Positions 24,501-38,600 of a stretch of 64,000 bases of DNA are shown here, in pieces. The DNA lies in assembly GCA_009823395.1 (NCBI GenBank), contig CM020519.1, positions 16,577,501 through 16,641,500 on the forward strand, read 5' to 3'. How positions within the stretch are numbered: the stretch's first letter is position 1; each line of letters begins with the position of its first letter. The translations under genes were made by a program, and so were the position numbers. Below the pieces are notes generated by a model. The model did no database searches and was not told the DNA's origin. It worked only from the letters and a program-made list of their open reading frames with translations. The stretch comes from Thamnaconus septentrionalis (taxonomy: Eukaryota; Chordata; Actinopteri; Tetraodontiformes; Monacanthidae).

Positions 24501-27500
24501 GACCGAGATCAACACTTGCTTCAAATAATACATTATCAAAATTAGCACTCTTAATGTTTACAAAAGTCGATCATGAATGGATGCAAACTTACAGACAATG
24601 CTTTCCAAGGCAAAACAAACAGAACAGCGGCAAACAAACTTTCTGCAACCACGTGTGGCTGGAGCAAACTGAGGCCTGAGGCCTACAGGTGCTTTATTCC
24701 CTCCTATTCCCTCCTACTCCCCACTTCCTGCTTCAGAAGGATGTGCAATACCCCCAAAATACCAAGAGGGCGCCAAAAATCAACTGCTTGGAGGGCAGAA
24801 CACCAGTGCTGCAAAATTACACAGCCATGAAGTCTCATTGTTTAGTCCTGTGATCACTTCGCTTGTAATGCTTTCGTAAAATGTATTCGTATTAGTACTA
24901 GCAATGCCATCTTTGCTCTACTTGGTGTTGGATCAGACAGGTATCATACATCACTGTGATCGATAACTAGTTCAAGAGGAGTAAATATCAAGTTTGAAAG
25001 CTTTAGGCCAGACAGCAGGTGACTATTTCCTGCAACTAGGGAATGTAATTTAAGGGCGACATTAGCTTTGCCCCTTTCGACGATGAACCTTGCGCACCTC
25101 GAGTTATTTTCCATGAGGGGGATAATACCCCGATCAAGCTTTTGAATCGCTTAATAACTTTCGAGAGGTTTGACTTTTACATGGCGTTAAGTTTTCCCGG
25201 CCCCCAGCTCTGTTGATTCTGCCAGCGGTGATGACATTTCCACCCACTGGGATGATGTTTCTCCACTTATATTGAAGCTCCTACCTGTTGTGATGACATT
25301 TCTATTCGTGTCATTACAATTAGATTCCTTCCCACAGCGGTGAAATGTTAATTCATGTTGGGAGCAGCGAGAGCGGGGAGGTGATGAAGACAGTGTTTAA
25401 AAAACAAAAAGTAGGAAATAAAAGGAGCAGGGGACACAAAGTGGGATTAGTTGTCATTCACACAGAGCCCCGTCGTAAACTCTGCTCTCATCTTTGAACC
25501 GAAGCTTTTTCGTGAAAAAATAACGCTTTTATTGGATCGAGCTGCACTCCATCAACGTGTTGTTCTCGGTGCTCCGCTCAGACGAGAACGTCTGCGACGG
25601 CCGGACGCAAATCGTCCATCTGTTCCTTCATCATTACGCTGCCCACTACAGGCGTGGAATGCAAACTACAGCTGGGACCACGAGTCACAGCCTTTCCATT
25701 TCAGACAACTCCCGTTTTTAGCCACTCCCGTCTAAATGCGTCAAAAGGCGACCTACTTGTTGCTGGGAAGGCTGAGCGGGCAGGCGCAGGGCTGACAGTC
25801 GGCGGGGGAGCCGCGGCTGGCGTTGCCGTAATAACCAGGTAGGCAGGAGTCACAGTGTGGGCCCATGGTGTGGTGGAGGCAGTCCTGGAAGAAATGGAAA
25901 TGGTAAAACAATATATTACGCACATTGCCTTGTTGCATGACCAGCTCAGTGGTCTTGTGGTAGAGTGTCCACCCTGACACTAAGAGGTTGTGGGTTCTAC
26001 CAAAGACTACAAAAATGGTACCCACTGCCTCCCTGCTTGGCATTCAGCGTTATCGAGTGCTACTGTTCACCACTCCCTCAGGGGAGGGGTCAAATGCACA
26101 GGACTCCACATCCTTTAACCTTTGACCTTTTTGGTTTCACAGCAACATTTATTGGGTCTAAACGTCAAATGTAGGACCACTTCTTTCTGCTCTCATTTTC
26201 TTTCTTCTACTCACTGGCGCCTCCTTGTGTCAACCCCAAATACAACCAAACTCTGAAATGATGAAAAGCTATTAATTGATTGATCTCTCGTAGTCGAACG
26301 CTTGTTTGGAACCAGGAAGCCCATACTGCCCTCTGCCCGGCCAGTCCTTCCTCCAGGCATTACCAGCCAGGAGACATAGGCTGTGTCTCAATTCAGGGTC
26401 TGCATCCTTCAAGGCGTCCTCCGTCGGAAGGCGGGTCCTCCGAAGGACCCGGCCGAGGAGGACCAACCCAAACCCACCTCCCCGGGAACCACACGGGACG
26501 GTCTAGCCTTCGCCGAATTTCCTGGTTGCGTCACCACCGTTCCCTCCTGCTGGCCAACCCCGGAAGTGACGTTTTTATAGCATCAAGCTAACTAGTGGTT
26601 CGCCATGCAACCATGGCGTTGGATGTTCAAATAAGTAAAAACCCCAGATGCCGCCATTTCAGCTGACTTCCCAGGATACAGAAGGACGCGAAGGATAGTA
26701 GCGGTGCATACTTCGAATTGGCTAAAAGTAGGGTGCATTTCAAGGGCGCATTTGGAGCGTCCTTCAGATTTTAGTGAATTGGGACAAGCCTTCACGCAGT
26801 GCTATGACGCAAATGCATGCAGGATGCAGGCACTGAATCGAGACACAGCCATAGACCCTTCAGCGGATCCTGGGTCTACCCCGGGGCCTCCTCCTCTTCA
26901 TCCTGTACTTGGGCCTGCCTGAAACACCTCCCAAGGGAGGTCTCCAAAAGGCGTCCAGACCAAATATTTCTTTGTATTTGTGTTTTACTTTTGTTGGAAA
27001 AAAAAAAACCCAAAACAAAACAGAGCTGATATTAAACCTCCTCTGATTGAGCGCAATTAGTTGTCGGGCACTTGCTTCCCTAAGGTTAAAAGTGAGCGAG
27101 GTGGAAGGCTAACAGGCTGCGGGGGGGTTGCGATGTTGTAATGAGAGCAGATGACGCCGTTGTTATCAAATAAAGCTGTCGCATCAAATGTCTGTCAAAT
27201 CAGTGCAGCTGCAGGAGGAACCATCACCGGGAGGTCAAGGTTAATGATACGGCTCGGGATTAGCGTTTAGTCACCGCGGCAACGGAACACGTGGCGTTCG
27301 ACAACTCCGACGTTTGCTGCTCATCGGAGCGTCTGTTTCATCAGTGGTTTTGTCATTGTTTTACGCTGATAATCTCTCATTTTTACAGGTGTGGTAGGCA
27401 GAAACCATTCCAACATCAAAGTATTGGTATCTAAACTCCATCACCGATTTCACTTGCATGGTTTTTTTTGTTTGTTCATGTTCATGTCGTTTGGTGGGAA

Positions 27501-28169
27501 CCCAACTTGCACAACTGCTTCTTCTCCAGCAAACGTAACGGGAGAAACCTTTGACCTTCAGCCGCTTGATGACTAGCTTGAATTTGGCCCCTTTTTGCAT
27601 AACAGAATACCTATATGACAATATGTCAATGTTGTTTTATATGATCTTGTTTTTTTCCTCATGTACAGATAAAATTCATCTGATGAATTCCAAATTGACT
27701 AAAGCTAATGCAAAAATGATCAGTTTTTCAGCTTAAAATTTTCAAGATGGGAAGGAAAGAAAGTAGATTTTCGAATTACACTAATACAAGTTATGGTGAT
27801 GTTAGGCACAAAGCCCACTGCTAAACCTGGGCTGAGCAAGGGTATACTGCGATGGAGGTGGAACGACTGAAAGCACATGATTCAGATGAAAATGCTGCAC
27901 GGGAGAAGTGAGTGTGCGGAAATCTCGGCTTTTACTTCAAATGACGGTGAAAGGAAATTGCGTTTCTCCCACTGAAAACAGGTTGTCACTTGTTTTCTAT
28001 TATAGAGCAGCACATCCTGTTTTTTACATAGCCATCCACAACAAATGGTGCATTTCAAATTTGACACTTCGCATGGCCTTTGGTGCGGCTGGCAGTGTGC
28101 GCGCACATGTGAGTGTGTCAGTAATGCTCCCAATCATTACATCTCTAAATTAAATGTCTACCCCACTGT

Positions 28170-28227
<58 letters not shown>

Positions 28228-28297
28228 TGTTGACCTATAGGCCGTGGCATCATTCAGTCATTCTACTACAGCCACAAAACACAGACCTCAGGGTGAG

Positions 28298-28351
<54 letters not shown>

Positions 28352-29281
28352 ATCTGTCGGTCTGCCTGTCACTAAGTATGAATATATATGCATGAGGGTG
28401 CATATGTGTGTGTGTGAGTGTGTGTCTAGCTCACTGCTGTCTGGCTATGTGTGTGTGTGTGTGTGTGTGTGTGCGTTTGTTTGTTTCCCTCTCTGACATA
28501 TCTCGGCATCCTCCTCATCTATAATGAAACACAATGTGGCAGTGCGAACCCACACCTCTGTGTGTGTCTGCCTTCGTGTTTATATTCATGCGCGACGTCG
28601 CATACATTATTGAAAGACGCAGCACACATCGACTCTGCGCGTGAACTGCAATACCTCGTCCAGCCACTGGGGGGTGGATCCCGAATTAATGCAATGAACC
28701 CAAGAAACAATTTGAGCCATTGGAAAAAATAAACTGACTTTCACTTTATTTTTACTCATTTTTTTCAACTCATCAGCTGTGTTCATTCTGCTTTTGTGAA
28801 CAAAACCCTAAAAAAATAGCATTGAGTGGATGATGGTCAGTTTTGCTCTACGAGTGCAGTTGCAACAAGTCACGCTGGGTGCCACCCTACCTGGCAGTGG
28901 CCCGTGACGTCATGGCACTGCGCCGCGTGTCCGTGGCAAACGCAGGCCTCGCACACGCCGCCGTACAGGACTCCGCCCACCCGCCGAAAACCAGAAACGC
29001 ACGTCTGGAAAAACAAGACAACAAACAAACAATCAGATTCATACAAACCTCAAACACACCTCGCTGATTCCTCCTCACTTTTGGGAAAAAAAAACACTCC
29101 CTAGAAAAGTCAAACATTTTCTGTTGAATTACCTCCACTTGTATAACACATGTCTGTCTGTCTGTGTTACCTCACAGGACGTTCCAGCATATCCCGGAGG
29201 GCACGAGCACATTTCTACAGCGGACGCTCTCCTGCTTCCTCTGTCATAGGGACTGGCGACCAGCATTGAGAATGAGTGAAG

Positions 29282-29319
<38 letters not shown>

Positions 29320-32300
29320 AAAAATTAAAGAACAGCAAACAACACCAGGTACATATGGAGTCGACTGTATTTTCAGAGTGACAGCTAGTTTCGGACGGTC
29401 GGTTTTATAATTCACATTCTGGCAGACAGGACTCAAAGCCTTAGTTTGTCTGCACATTTCAAACACACGTGTTTGCAAAATCCTTGGATTTCTCACTGGT
29501 ATCCACTGAGTCAGAGTTGGGAGTGGGAAGCAAAAGTTTTAGTTTGTTTTTTTTTAGATTTTGTTTATCAATGCTGATTAAAGGCGGGCAGCTTCATCTT
29601 AAAGCTTTCTATTGGCAGGAAGGATGGAATGAGTCACGTCACCACTTAGTGGCAGTAAAGGAAAAACACCATGTGAGCAGAGAGAAACCTCAGCGGCGAT
29701 GTTTGTTATTTTTCTTCTGTGAGAACGTCATGAGAATCAGATTTATCAGGCTAGAGTTTAAGGCTAAACCAGTCTGGTAATAAATGAGAAACGTACTATA
29801 CTAGCGCCCCCTTGTGTCTTTGTTTTTTGTTGTTGTTTTTTTTGAAGGAAGACAAAGGACTAAAAATAAAGTGTGAATTTTATGACGCCACAGCAGCCGC
29901 CGACCTTTGACCTGCCAGAATATCATCGCCTCTTATGAGTGGTGACAAACAGCCCGGAGTGGTTTTTGTACGATATTATTCACAAGGACCACCAACGTGT
30001 TGACACAACGCCCCATGGACACGGCCGCCGTCGGCGCCGCGGCGTGGCACCACCTCGCCGATCAGGTTATTAAGGGGCGAAGTCACAACACCTCTCGCTT
30101 CCTCCGAGTGGGTCTCTGCCCGTTCGCTGAGGGGCAGTTCAAGACCTGCCGCAGGACGACGTTCACACTCTTGTGATCTGCTCGATCGAAAGGTCCCACA
30201 CACGTCTCCGCCGCAACATGCACCAATCAGATACAGTATGTTTCTTTAGCCATTTCCGCACCTCGTTTTTTCTGCTTTGAGGGCCACTACATACTCGACT
30301 TTGGGGTAAAATTCATGGAAGGTTGGTGCTGCAGTGATGTTACAGTATGGCACGAAAGTAGGGCATTCAAGTAGGAGCACGGAACGGTCATTTCTTCATC
30401 TCAGACACGACAACAAAAAACAGTCAATGTCTCACGAACGTGTCGTGTCCTTTTTGTTCAGCGACGTCTCCAATTGTGAACAGCTTGAGGGCTGTTTGAA
30501 TGGAAACTGTCATTGAACAAGACGCAATCAAACTCGTGATGGCTGTTACAAAAAAAACAACATGTTTTCTAATGATTTAAAATGATTTCTTTTCTTTTAA
30601 AATTATTTCAAAGGAACAGCAGTTTCCCTCCAGACTCATCATCTCTCTAAAGAATTTTGTGAAATAATGCCCTTCTAAATATCTGATGGCAAACGATTTA
30701 CATCGATCATAAATCTCTGTTTGGACTGAAATATGGTATAAAATGTGAGGGCTCCTTTTTTAATTGATAAATTAATTAATTTATATCCCAATTATCCTCC
30801 TTTGTGAGCAGTCGACTATATTGTTTGTGGCCATTACTTTGTTGCATCAGTGTTTTTACACGTACTGGCCACTGTATAAAGTAAAATGCGCGATTGCTTG
30901 TTAACGGAAAAAAAAAAAAAACCCAAAACAAACGAAGACACCAAGACAATAAAAGGTTAAGTGTGTAATATTTGGAGATGTTGATGAAGAAACAGCGGCA
31001 TCAAGTGGTTATATTTTAGATTGCAGCGTCTTTCACTCTCTCTCGCCCTCCTGAGCTCGCCAATGAGCTTCGGTGGCCTGCGCACCTGGATACCTTGTCC
31101 ACCTTCTTCTTCGTTGGTTTGAAGACGTGAGCGTTATGACACAGGGCTTCCTTAAAAATATGGCGGTTGCAAGATGGCAGCTAACTGGGAGCAAGACCCT
31201 TGCTCTTGTATAGTCTTATATATAAATAGATGGGAAGGAAAACCAAATTACCAAACCAAATTACTTTTATTGTTCTGCAATTATACGCTTTTACTAAAGT
31301 GTTTATGGGCAGTATATTAAGTTTTTACCACTACAAAAATAAAAAAAAATCAAGCAAAATATCAAACACCAGACCTTTTAAATGCCCTGTCTAACCCTGT
31401 TCTGATGCTCCCTTTCACAGTCACTTTTCCCAAGTCCACAAGCCCACATGCATTCAGTGGCCATAGCTAGAGGCATGTTAGTTCACTCCCGAATACCACT
31501 GATATGTCACCATCATGGCTTCCACAGAGATTTGTTGTTTTTTTTTGACTAAATGTTTCTAAAACAGGTTTTACTTTTTCAGTGTAGGTGCTGAAGCATG
31601 TGTTTTGGGACGGAGCAGCTGTCTCCGTTACCTGTACACAGCGCTGGGCTCTGTGCTGTAGGAGGCCCTGACCATCACTGCGGTCACGCCGGCCAACACG
31701 GACAGGAAGTCCCTCCGACCAATGGGCTGCCCGCTCTCTGCAACCAGGAAGTTCTCTGGCAGGAGAGCAACGTGATTGGTTCTCGGCGAGGACGGGTACA
31801 CCGGCTGGCCGTACCTCCTGTCAGTAATCTTGATCCCGCCTCCCTGAGGAGAGAAAGTGAAGAGTTTAATTTGTTCTTCTGCTGCTTCTTTGCTGCACTT
31901 CGGGATCAATACGTCTGTAGAGCAGACAATCGCCGCAGCATAAATACAGTACGACACCTCCGCGGGTAAGGACCGATATCCAACCGAACCGCAGGGGGAA
32001 AAAAAGAGAGAATTAGAGTGAATGATGTGTCATTAGGTAATGAGCTGCACTTTCTATTGACATTTTGAATGGACTGCATGCAAAGTGAATTGAGCCCGGG
32101 CCCGGCTATCTGACTATCTCTTGTTGAGTACAGATCAATGGCATGTAGCGGCTAACGCAGAGTGACAACTACTGATGGGATTGAGGAGTGGGGGAGAGAG
32201 CGCTTCTCGGTAAACCATTAAATAAAAACTAATTGAAAGGGAGAGGATGGGGGAGCGGGAGGAGGCGGGGCTGGGGGCGGGACAAAGGGGCGGGGAGCAG

Positions 32301-35300
32301 AGCGAAAGAGGAGAGGAGCCGCGGGGAGAGAAGCGAAAAGGAAGAGTGACAACAAAGGTGAACGCAGGGAGAGCGTTTAGGATTGATGAGGCTCATTCTG
32401 TGCTTTCATTCATTTGTCGCCACCTTAAAAAAAAAAACCTAATAATATAGCACAAACACTGTGCTATATATACACGTTTTTACACATAGCATTAGAGAAT
32501 GAGTTCAGACTTTCCCCACACTTTTTCATGTTTTAACTCCTATGATTCTATGCAGCTATGCAGATTTTTGAATCCGATGTGTTCTAGGAGTCTGTGTGTC
32601 AGCGAACTGGGAACATAAAGAAGCTGACAAGACAGAAAGTAACACTGCCAATGACACTGGCAGACATGACTAACATTACATACACTTTAATAAACAACAG
32701 CCAAGGCACTGTTTTTGGACATTTGTGTTGATGGTTAATCAATGTCTGATAAATGTTTTTTTTTTTTTTCAAAATACTGCAATTTATCACATACCAGACC
32801 GGACTTATATTGTAATACTTTGTAATGTCGCTGTATGTATTATCATACAGTGACATTTTCATATCGTAAAACTACTATTTTCTCAATAAAATGTCAAATT
32901 TCTTACATTTTCTAACAGAGGTAGTAGGGATGCAGACCACGGAATGCAAGTCAGAAAGTTGGCAGCACTTTATGATGAAGCTCAATATACATTACTGTAT
33001 GCAGACAGTATAACCAACTAATCTCCCTTGCTTCAAAGGTGGCCACAGCCAATCATCTCCCACCATCCAACCCTCTCCTTGTGCACCACAACTGGAGCTC
33101 AAACAGAGCATCAAAACCAAATGACTTTTATTGTAACATGAGAATACACTTTTACTGATGTATTTGCGGGTTGTGTATTAAACTTTTACTGTTCAAGACT
33201 CATAAATCAGGCCAAATGGACCTTTAAGTATAGCAAGAAGGTTGTGGGTTATATTCTTGTTCTCTCCAGGTGCAACAGCTTCCTCCCACACTTTAAAAAA
33301 AGCGCATTAAATAAGTTGAAAACTAATTTTTCTAAAAGTGTGGATGGTTGTTTGTCTCTCTCTGTGGCCCGGTGATGAACTGGCTGGATGGACATAACAT
33401 TGGAATGAGCTCCAGTTCCACCTGCGCAGAAGTTTTTAATTGAAAACAGATAGATGGGCAGATATTTTATTGAAAATCATTTTGGGAAAGCAAATCCAAT
33501 TATTCCACCGTTTTGTATTCAGAGACCAATTTTTCTTTCGTCGCATTCACTTGTTTGTTTTTGTTTTCGTCGCAAGAAGCTCGGGATCTCTACATTTAGA
33601 ATGATACATCTTGAGATGTTATTTTCTGATTGCCCAACAAAAGGGCCGGCGGTGTGGGCGGAACAGAGCGAGCGGCGGAGGAATCAACAAGGCAGCGCGG
33701 ACAAAAGGGGGACAGAGAGATTATTGTGCGCCGACCGGGGGCTCGGGGCGAAAGTTGCAACCGAGGCACGAGGCGTCGGGCACAAAAGGCGAACAATATC
33801 ACACGGCGACGCAGATATGCAGATGTGCGAGGCGGCGGCGGCGGCGGCGGGCGGCAGGGGGGGAGAGCGAGGGAGACGAGACAAAGGCTGAAAGAGTGGA
33901 GCGCGAGGAGGGAGAGGAGACGGCTGACAGCGCGTGTAGGTGGCTCATTATCGTCGTCATCTGGAGAGGCTCTTTGTCTGACGACGAGACCTCCTCTTCC
34001 CCGTCCCCTCCCCTGCTGTCCGTCTCACTGACACGTCTTTAAATACACATGCGCACTGGTCCGTGACTATCCGTTGCTCAGCTTCTTCTTCTTCTTCTTC
34101 TTCTTCTTTGTTTCTCTTATCATTTCGTGTTCACCTCCCATCCTTCCTTCCTGTTCGTGCCCTTAACAAAGTCCACGCGCCTCGCTTGATTTCTCCTCAA
34201 CTGTTTCTGTTCGACGCAGTTTCCTTTCTCCATTTTTTTTTTTTTTTACTTTTGTCATCAAGCACATACTTTTCCAACTGTTTGCTTGTCATATATCTAC
34301 TGTTTGTTAACTTAGTGCCCTTCCTTTCATTTGCTTTTCTCTTCTAAAGGTACAGTGTGTTAATTTGTTTAATTTCTGCCATCTTGCGGTCAGATTTTAG
34401 ATCGCAGTGCTCATTCGTTCACCTTCCCTCTCCCGAGTTTGCCAGTGAACTACAGTGGTCTGCGCACAAAAACCTATATACCTCGCCCACCTTCTTCTTT
34501 GTTGGTTTATTTAAGGACGCAAGCGTTTGCCCTAAATACAAAATGCACTATCAGGCGGGCTGGATTGTCCACACCGGGTTTCCTTAGAAACATGGCGGTG
34601 CAAGATGGCAGCTAACTGGGAGCAAGACCTTTGGTCTATGTACCTTATTATATATAAATAAGAACCATTCTAAGGGTAGGAAAACCAAAGTACTTTTATT
34701 TTGTTCCCTCATAGAGGCCCCAAGTGGCTGGATGAACACAATGTTGGGATAAGCTAGAGTACCACCTGTGCAGTAGTGGTCATTAAAAGCAGATAGATAG
34801 GCAGATATTCTATTTAAAATATGAATTATACATGTGTTGACGGCCCCATTGTTTGGACCCAATTTTACATCTTAAGTTTTCAAGCCACAATGTGATCAAT
34901 CAATCAATCAATCAATCAATATAAAACCTACCAGAGCGAAAAATTAACTTACAAGCCAATTTCTCAGGTAACACGTTTCTTGTCTGTTAACACAAATAGC
35001 TAGTCAGCCAATCACATGGCAGCAACTCAATGCACAGGTATGTGGTTGTGGTGAAGATGACTTGTTAAAGAAAAATTGGTACCATCGCTTGGTTGTATCT
35101 TCCTGCTAGTACATTGTTTGGAATTGATAGGCTTCTCTAATATTCGATGAGGTAATTAACAGGCAAGACACACACATGACTGTTTAAAAACATTGGTAAG
35201 TCAAAGTAACATAATAAGGGACAGAAGATGAGAGCTTTGTAGGATTTTAACCGATTTACTTGTTTTTTTTGCATATTTGACCTGCAACGCTTATTTTCTA

Positions 35301-35633
35301 GTCAGTTACAATAGACATACTAACCTCCAGAACATTGCATTCTTCATTATTTTTAATTATAAATGTAGAACAATAAATAAGCTAGAACTTGAAGTTCCTA
35401 TAAAATGAAAAACAAGGTGTGCATTTTTACCTTCCAGAACCGCACACAGTGTTTTCTCAGTGATATAGGTTGGATAAACAGCTAACTAATAGCGCCGCTG
35501 CTTTGCTTATTGCTGCCATATATCATGCACAACCTGCTCATTATAACACCCAGGGACAGGGCTAGTGAGAGTGAGAGTGGAGGGGACTATCTGCATTTTT
35601 TACTGCTGAGTTCAGCGCTATCCTGTCAGTGAG

Positions 35634-35669
<36 letters not shown>

Positions 35670-38600
35670 ACGCACGCACGGGTGTGCAAGAGAGCATGTT
35701 TAATAGCTTTTATCTCCTTTTTTTTAATTTAGCGGTCTCGACTGGTGCAATAGTCAATAGATTGAGAAAAAAGATTAATAACGCTGCGGATGTGAACTCT
35801 TCCACAGTCACTTTCACATTTGCAGGTCCAAGTGGAGGTAGCACTTTTTTTTTTAACTGTACATTTTGAGCAGGAACATGATCGGTGTTCAACGTCTTTA
35901 TTTGGGTCTGGTTTATGAAACTTACCTCTATGATGAGGTCGGGTTCTGAGGTGACTCTGATGGCTGTCTGCTCTTGTTGGTCTGTCTTGTAGGAGATAGT
36001 GTAGCTGATGAACCCTCCGTAGGCTGTAAGCTGAAAGTGGAGGCAAAGAAAAATCCAGTTAGATGATGACATTTTTCTTTAAAGCAAACTCTTGGTATCA
36101 TGTAGCAAATTTGCAGCACAGTTTTTCATTATTATTATAATTATTATTATGATCAAATTGGTAACTAATGAAAGATAATTTGGCTTTTGAGTCACTGAGT
36201 CAGTCACCAGCTCGTTGTAGCAGGGGCAAGTCAGAAAATGAGTTACAGTAGGTGAAGAATCGCGAGTGATGATTCAGCAACTATTCATTCAGTGCTAGAG
36301 CCGGTGATCCACGTCAACTATTTGCCATTGCCACACAGACAACATGCCTTAGCATAGAACCTGTCTATTACTATTATTGGCTAACAAGACAACTATGATA
36401 GTAGTATAATGGTATTCAGCTGCGTCACCCCCATTCATTTATTTATTTACTGTTAAAAAAAATACTAGTTATGTCATATAGCTTGGCAGAATATTTTATT
36501 CTAATTTACTGATATGTGAAAAATAACATTTTAATTTGACATGTTTTTTTAATCAATGAAGTCGTTTAGTTAGTTCAGAGTTGCAATGAATGAATCTATG
36601 TTTTTTTTATGCTCGAATAAAGAAATCAAATTCAATTTAATGAAAGTTTAGCTGCCTGTTCACTGAGATTAGAGCTTCATTGCCTAGTTTAAAATAATGT
36701 GACTGTGTTACTTCTTGTAAACTTTATTGGAATGTGTATAATATTGTATTTATGATCTGTGACCAATTCAGTTTCTGCCTTGTGTCATTACACACCAATC
36801 AGTCATTGACAAACGCAAGATGGTGAAGGTGCACGAACACACTTTTTTATTCCAAGCCGCCATCCAGCAATGAATAGTTACCTGCTTGCCTTCAAAATAA
36901 AAGTTAAATAAAAAAAATAAACAAATAAATATAGTGTACTTAACTCTCACTTATGTCTGACACTAAGTCTAAACGGGATAACACTGTGGAAGCAGGTAAG
37001 CTAACATGACAAAAAGTGAGACGTGCTAGCAAACTAACACATGCGCAGCTCGCAGCTGTCTGAACATCAACACGAAGTTGGAGAGGGAAGGGACTGAGAA
37101 GTGTACCTGACCACTGTTCCTGTGTTCTGTTTTTTCCTGTCTTTATCAAGCCTTGACAGAGTTGCGCTTTATCTTTACTTGTAGTTCTAGAACTATATAG
37201 TGGCCGCAGCTCCTGTGGAGCAATTGTGGGACCAATCCAGAACTTTGTGCGGCCAACAATGCCCATTTTGCATAGTACATTGGCAGAAAGTAGGGATTAT
37301 TCCAGTCACCTGATGAGCAGTAAAGGTGCTATAATTAATTTATTTTTTTAAAAAAAGGAAAAAAAAGATCTGAAAAAAAGTTTGTACTATGTAATGAGTG
37401 CCTGACAAATACCAAACTTCCATTTAGGACCATATAACCTGTTCCCTACTCTTTAGCGGATGCACTGCTCAGATAACAAACATAGTTAATATTGCAAGTC
37501 CAGCATTTAAACATTTTCTGGAAAAACATACCCTTAAATCTCCCCTTTCCTATGTTTCACTGCAGATTTCTGTCAAGTCCACAAAACGGGTTTAAGACAG
37601 AGAAGCGCTGCATCGGCATGATCCTGAAATTTATTACTGGGCTCCAACCAGAGCGGTAATGGGTGGGAGAGTGAGATGATAATGCCACCATAAAAACAGA
37701 GAAATGGGGGTGAGTGAGGGAGATAGGGAGGTGTAAGGGGGTTGGGCTCAACGGCTTATAAACCTCGTCCATCCTGCATCATTACCCTCGGCTCCTAAAA
37801 TGCAAGGAGGAAACACACAGGTTTTACGGCTGACTGAGAGTAAACACACACCTCCACGCTAGGGGGAACCGCGGCGCAGCCACACTCTCTCTCTCTCTAT
37901 CGAACCCCCACTGGCTCGCCATGGGTTTAATTTGAAGTCTCACGACCACTTCGCTTTGCTTATCTGCACTGAGGTATTGACTTCTTCAACTAGCTTCACT
38001 ATGAAACAAAACAAAACAAAGGAGACAGACTTGCTGCGATGTAGCTGTGTTGGCCGTGAATCGCAATTAGTGAACCTAAATGAGTTGCACACCCAGTAAA
38101 GGTCCAGTGTGTGATATTTGGCTTGATCTATATTTTTTTTAGATTGGTAAAAGCTTAATATACAGCCCATAAAAACAGAAATAAAAATGTATACTCATCT
38201 TAAATGAAAAGTCTTTTTTCCTGCCCTTAGAACGGTTCTCATGTATACAGAGGAATATACATAGAGCAGTAGCTTTGCTCCCAGTTAGCTGCCATCTTGC
38301 ACCGCTATATTTCTAAGGTGCGCACAATCCAGCCCGCCTGACAGTAACTGGGTGACTGCTCACGTCTTCAAAATAAACCAACGAAGAAGAAGGTGGATGG
38401 TACCAGGTTTGGGTGCGCAGGCCACTGTAGCTCACTAAGCAAGCTCAGGAGGGGGAGGGGGAGGGAGACGGAGAGTGAAGGACTCTGAAATCTAAAATGT
38501 AACCACTTGGTGTCAGTGTTTCTTCTCAATATCTCCAAATATTACACACTTAACCGGGTATACTAACCCCAACTGATTTCAAGGTCTTATCTTATAACCA

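Larger units (their letters stand above)
21345..25756. other. Intron between window exons 15 and 14
   Basis: 4.4 kb. Apart from the candidate alternative start region it holds a (GACA)n run (23555-23613), a (GT)n run (23702-23731), a terminal scrap of family A near 22536-22566 and a minus-strand 147-codon open frame at 24105-24548 without recognisable domain. 22790-22960 is repeat-poor and could be regulatory. Confidence 0.6.
25885..28890. other. Intron between window exons 14 and 13
   Basis: 3.0 kb. It holds the SINE, the Harbinger-like element, and a dense microsatellite block at 28172-28472: (CT)n 28172-28208, (CA)n 28207-28228, (GT)n 28300-28349 and (GT)n 28448-28472. 26950-28140 shows nothing recognisable. 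Confidence 0.7.
29283..31631. other. Intron between window exons 12 and 11
   Basis: 2.3 kb. Apart from the acceptor tract it holds a family-A element (30952-31378). 29980-30200 is CpG-rich with a spurious open frame. Nothing else was recognised. Confidence 0.7.
31844..35925. other. Intron between window exons 11 and 10
   Basis: 4.1 kb. It holds the GC-box cluster, a family-A end (33108-33225), an antisense LINE-tail fragment (33230-33465), a CpG-dense block (33640-34045), (TTC)n 34082-34108, family-A copy 5 (34346-34700), another antisense LINE scrap (34708-34805), (CAAT)n 34897-34920 and (GT)n 35636-35668. Confidence 0.7.

Noticed and set aside
25940..26010. Functional tRNA gene
   Set aside because: Only the A- and B-box-like parts resemble a tRNA; no cloverleaf could be drawn, and the body matches a SINE.
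29976..30203. Small Arg-rich frame in a CpG-rich spot
   Set aside because: No domain, and it lies in an intron without start or splice support.
33454..34042. Overlapping open frames of 133-145 codons
   Set aside because: They lie in a CpG-dense, low-stop-codon block; all are Arg/Gly/Ala-rich with no domain, and several frames are open at once.
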